From contig WACJ01000127.1 of assembly GCA_008973525.1 (NCBI GenBank), positions 558,001-622,000 of the forward strand: a DNA stretch of 64,000 nt, read 5' to 3'. A program made the position numbers and the translations under genes. This document shows positions 63,512-64,000 of this stretch, one piece after another. Source of the DNA: Stenopsyche tienmushanensis. Taxonomy: Eukaryota > Arthropoda > Insecta > Trichoptera > Stenopsychidae. Position 1 is the stretch's first letter. Every line of letters begins with the position of its first letter. The notes below the pieces were generated by a model. It ran no database searches and was not told the origin of the DNA. It was given only the letters and a program-made list of their open reading frames with translations.

Positions 63512-63543
63512 GACCGGGAAAGTCCATGAGTGACTTTCCGGTC
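63512..63543. repeat. Inverted repeat / hairpin
   Basis: GACCGGGAAAGTC (63512-63524) and GACTTTCCGGTC (63532-63543) pair with one bulged G around a 7-base loop. It is GC-rich in an AT-rich context. Not assigned to an element. Confidence 0.75.
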
Positions 63544-63588
63544 GTACGTGCTCGTCAGGATAACGTTATGTAACTGAACGGATGATTG

Positions 63589-63600
63589 AGGGGGGGGGGG
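63589..63600. repeat. Poly(G) tract
   Basis: A run of about twelve G just upstream of the diverged repeat copy at 63638. Confidence 0.85.
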
Positions 63601-63637
63601 GCATCGAACAAAATACTCTCTTTTTTAGATAAATATA

Positions 63638-63790
63638 ATAATTCAATACGAGAGAGAGAGATTTGGCTGCGGGAAGGACGTCCTCCCGCAGTCAAGGCTA
63701 ACCGACGACTCTTTTCGATTCTCGCCTCCTGCGCATCACCACCCAACTGGCAAGAAGCGATCGGTTGGTATTGCAGGCACAATGCTCCCC
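63638..63790 (-). repeat. Diverged repeat, third copy (right part)
   Basis: Read on the minus strand: GCGCAGGAGGCGAGAAT, GTCGTCGGTTAGCCTTGAC, TGCGGGAGGACGTCC and TCTCTCTCTCTCGTATTGAA, in register with 34550-34690. The near-perfect hairpin CTGCGGGAAGGACGTCC/TCCCGCAG is at 63667-63691. Confidence 0.6.
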
Positions 63791-64000
63791 GGCGCTTCGA
63801 ATGAACTCCTGCTGCGGTCTCCGCGACCGAATAAGGTGACGGTTAGGGCCTGTCACAGCGCCAAAAGCAACGAAATAGTGACTCGAGATTTCGATCAGGG
63901 CTACCAAAAAGTTACATAGGTATAAAGCTTTATTTAGCAGTTTAAAACAATTTCATCATAATTTAAAAACTAATCTAGCATCAAAACCCACCTTGTCAAT

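Noticed and set aside
1..64000. CRISPR arrays, operons or prokaryotic-type gene clusters
   Set aside because: No regularly spaced repeats with unique spacers. Gene structure, introns and repeats are all of animal type.

Overview
The window looks like AT-rich nuclear DNA from an arthropod, most likely an insect. It carries one intron-split, conserved animal gene and a dense, mixed population of decayed transposable elements of insect type (Tc1/mariner, pogo/Tigger, hAT, Harbinger-like, TTAA-targeting and Helitron DNA transposons, R1-like LINE pieces and a tRNA-related SINE). There is no bacterial-style gene packing, no CRISPR array and no operon. The species cannot be told from the sequence alone.

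The one confidently identified gene is a CISD2 (CDGSH iron-sulfur domain) orthologue on the + strand. It has three coding exons (15464-15560, 17081-17292, 19639-19731) with GT/AG introns, and they join into a 133-residue protein with all four [2Fe-2S] ligands. A CpG-rich island (about 13740-14930) lies 0.5-1.7 kb upstream. Intron 2 holds a TTAA-flanked element that is itself interrupted by a LINE fragment, followed by a possible second TTAA element. A second candidate coding piece, not recognised, is on the minus strand at 28072-28389 and looks like a terminal exon.

Layout: 1-2850, no recognisable gene. 2850-5250, Tc1/mariner N-terminal scrap, R1-like LINE 3' end, Harbinger-like MITE copy 1. 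6800-8260, TTAA element copy A, then a hAT remnant with Harbinger-like MITE copy 2 inside it. 12360-12610, tandem Helitron-5'-end-like units. 13740-14930, CpG-rich island. 15464-19731, CISD2. 21317-21878, hAT transposase N-terminus. 24050-30110, an element-rich block: MITE copy 3, Helitron with helicase remnant, Tigger remnant, RT scrap, mariner deletion derivative, candidate exon, SINE, a short Helitron with both ends, and further Helitron 5' units. 31440, hAT-type terminus. 34160-34700, a diverged repeat with relatives at about 51.4-51.6 kb and 63.6-63.8 kb. 35100-35482, TTAA element copy C. 38209-38990, second Helitron helicase-region remnant. 40330-41070, second Tigger remnant. 45417-46127, a TTAA element carrying GGACGTATATATACGTCC palindromes. 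46-64 kb is mostly AT-rich DNA without recognisable genes, with scattered GC-richer patches that could be regulatory.

No multi-gene system is visible. What stands out is the TE archaeology (nested and abutting insertions, exact target-site duplications, repeated hairpins), the unidentified minus-strand exon, and the CpG-rich island upstream of CISD2. All similarity statements come from reading motifs by eye; no database search was run.
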